A stretch of DNA of 60,341 bases from positions 1 to 60,341 of the forward strand of contig DASZRO010000117.1 in the NCBI GenBank assembly GCA_035550055.1, read 5' to 3'. Source of the stretch: Mycobacteriales bacterium (GTDB taxonomy: Bacteria > Actinomycetota > Actinomycetes > JAFAQI01). Positions 60,316 through 60,341 of this stretch are shown piece after piece. The first letter of the stretch is position 1; every line of letters starts with the position of its first letter. The position numbers and the translations under genes are program-made. The notes beneath the pieces were generated by a model. That model was given only the letters and a program-made list of their open reading frames with translations, did not search any database and was not told the DNA's origin.

Positions 60316-60341
60316 CTAGGAGGCTTCGGCGACCGCTTTGA
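60316..60341 (-). CDS. Possible C-terminal end of a minus-strand gene
   Basis: A minus-strand frame entering from the window edge reads KAVAEAS and stops with TAG at 60318-60316. Its position just past the bidirectional-looking hairpin fits the end of a gene convergent with glnN. Only seven codons are visible, so identity is unknown and the frame could be chance. Confidence 0.3.

Overview
The window is a dense, GC-rich chromosomal segment with no rRNA, tRNA, CRISPR array, transposase or phage gene that I can recognise. Gene content points to an actinobacterium: a GlgE/TreS-maltokinase pathway, a SigE-type ECF sigma factor, an F420-type LLM oxidoreductase, an EthA-like monooxygenase, a Cdc48-like AAA ATPase, and many GTG/TTG starts with ATGA or GTGA stop/start overlaps. 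I cannot name the genus; a soil or uncultured lineage near Frankia, Sporichthya or Jatrophihabitans is a guess.

Layout. (1) 1-10.3 kb: an SDR (cut by the window edge) divergent from a Baeyer-Villiger-type FAD monooxygenase. A minus-strand cluster follows: amidohydrolase, acetoacetate-decarboxylase-like enzyme, SDR, second amidohydrolase, TetR, then a xylose/ribose-type ABC importer (binding lipoprotein, ATPase, permease). It looks like uptake plus catabolism of an unknown oxygenated or cyclic compound, with a TetR-style palindrome in front of the first gene. (2) 10.4-14.5 kb: a small membrane protein, GrpB-like protein, AlkA-like DNA glycosylase, enoyl-CoA hydratase and a secreted GH5 enzyme. 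(3) 14.6-30.1 kb: seven minus-strand genes, glgE, treS-mak fusion, malQ, glgB, treZ, glgX and treY, nearly all joined by 4-nt overlaps. Together they can interconvert maltose, trehalose, maltose-1-phosphate and alpha-1,4/1,6-glucan. (4) 30.2-33.4 kb: LLM oxidoreductase and a Cdc48-like ATPase. (5) 33.4-36.0 kb: a compact three-gene unit, SigE-type sigma factor, membrane-anchored protein with four ~50-residue repeats, and an amidoligase. This is the best candidate for an undescribed system. (6) 36-39.5 kb: NTF2-like protein, hotdog hydratase, CoA-ester lyase, VOC protein, alpha/beta hydrolase. (7) 39.5-44.1 kb: secreted GH78-like and endoglycoceramidase-like hydrolases and a PfkB kinase. (8) 44.1-55 kb: Tat-exported amine oxidase with TetR, NAD-epimerase, MacB-type ABC pair, secreted CocE-type hydrolase, MFS exporter with TetR, second epimerase. 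(9) 55-60.3 kb: NYN-LOTUS protein, an HTH/nucleotidyltransferase pair resembling a toxin-antitoxin module, aldo/keto reductase, and type III glutamine synthetase followed by a very strong hairpin.

Non-coding structure: two copies of an ~87-bp palindromic element (11397-11483 and 37217-37303), the second supplying the stop codons of two convergent genes; a nested palindrome at 35938-35992; and inverted-repeat operators beside three TetR systems. All intergenic gaps are under about 250 bases. Function calls rest on reading motifs and family knowledge; no database search was run.
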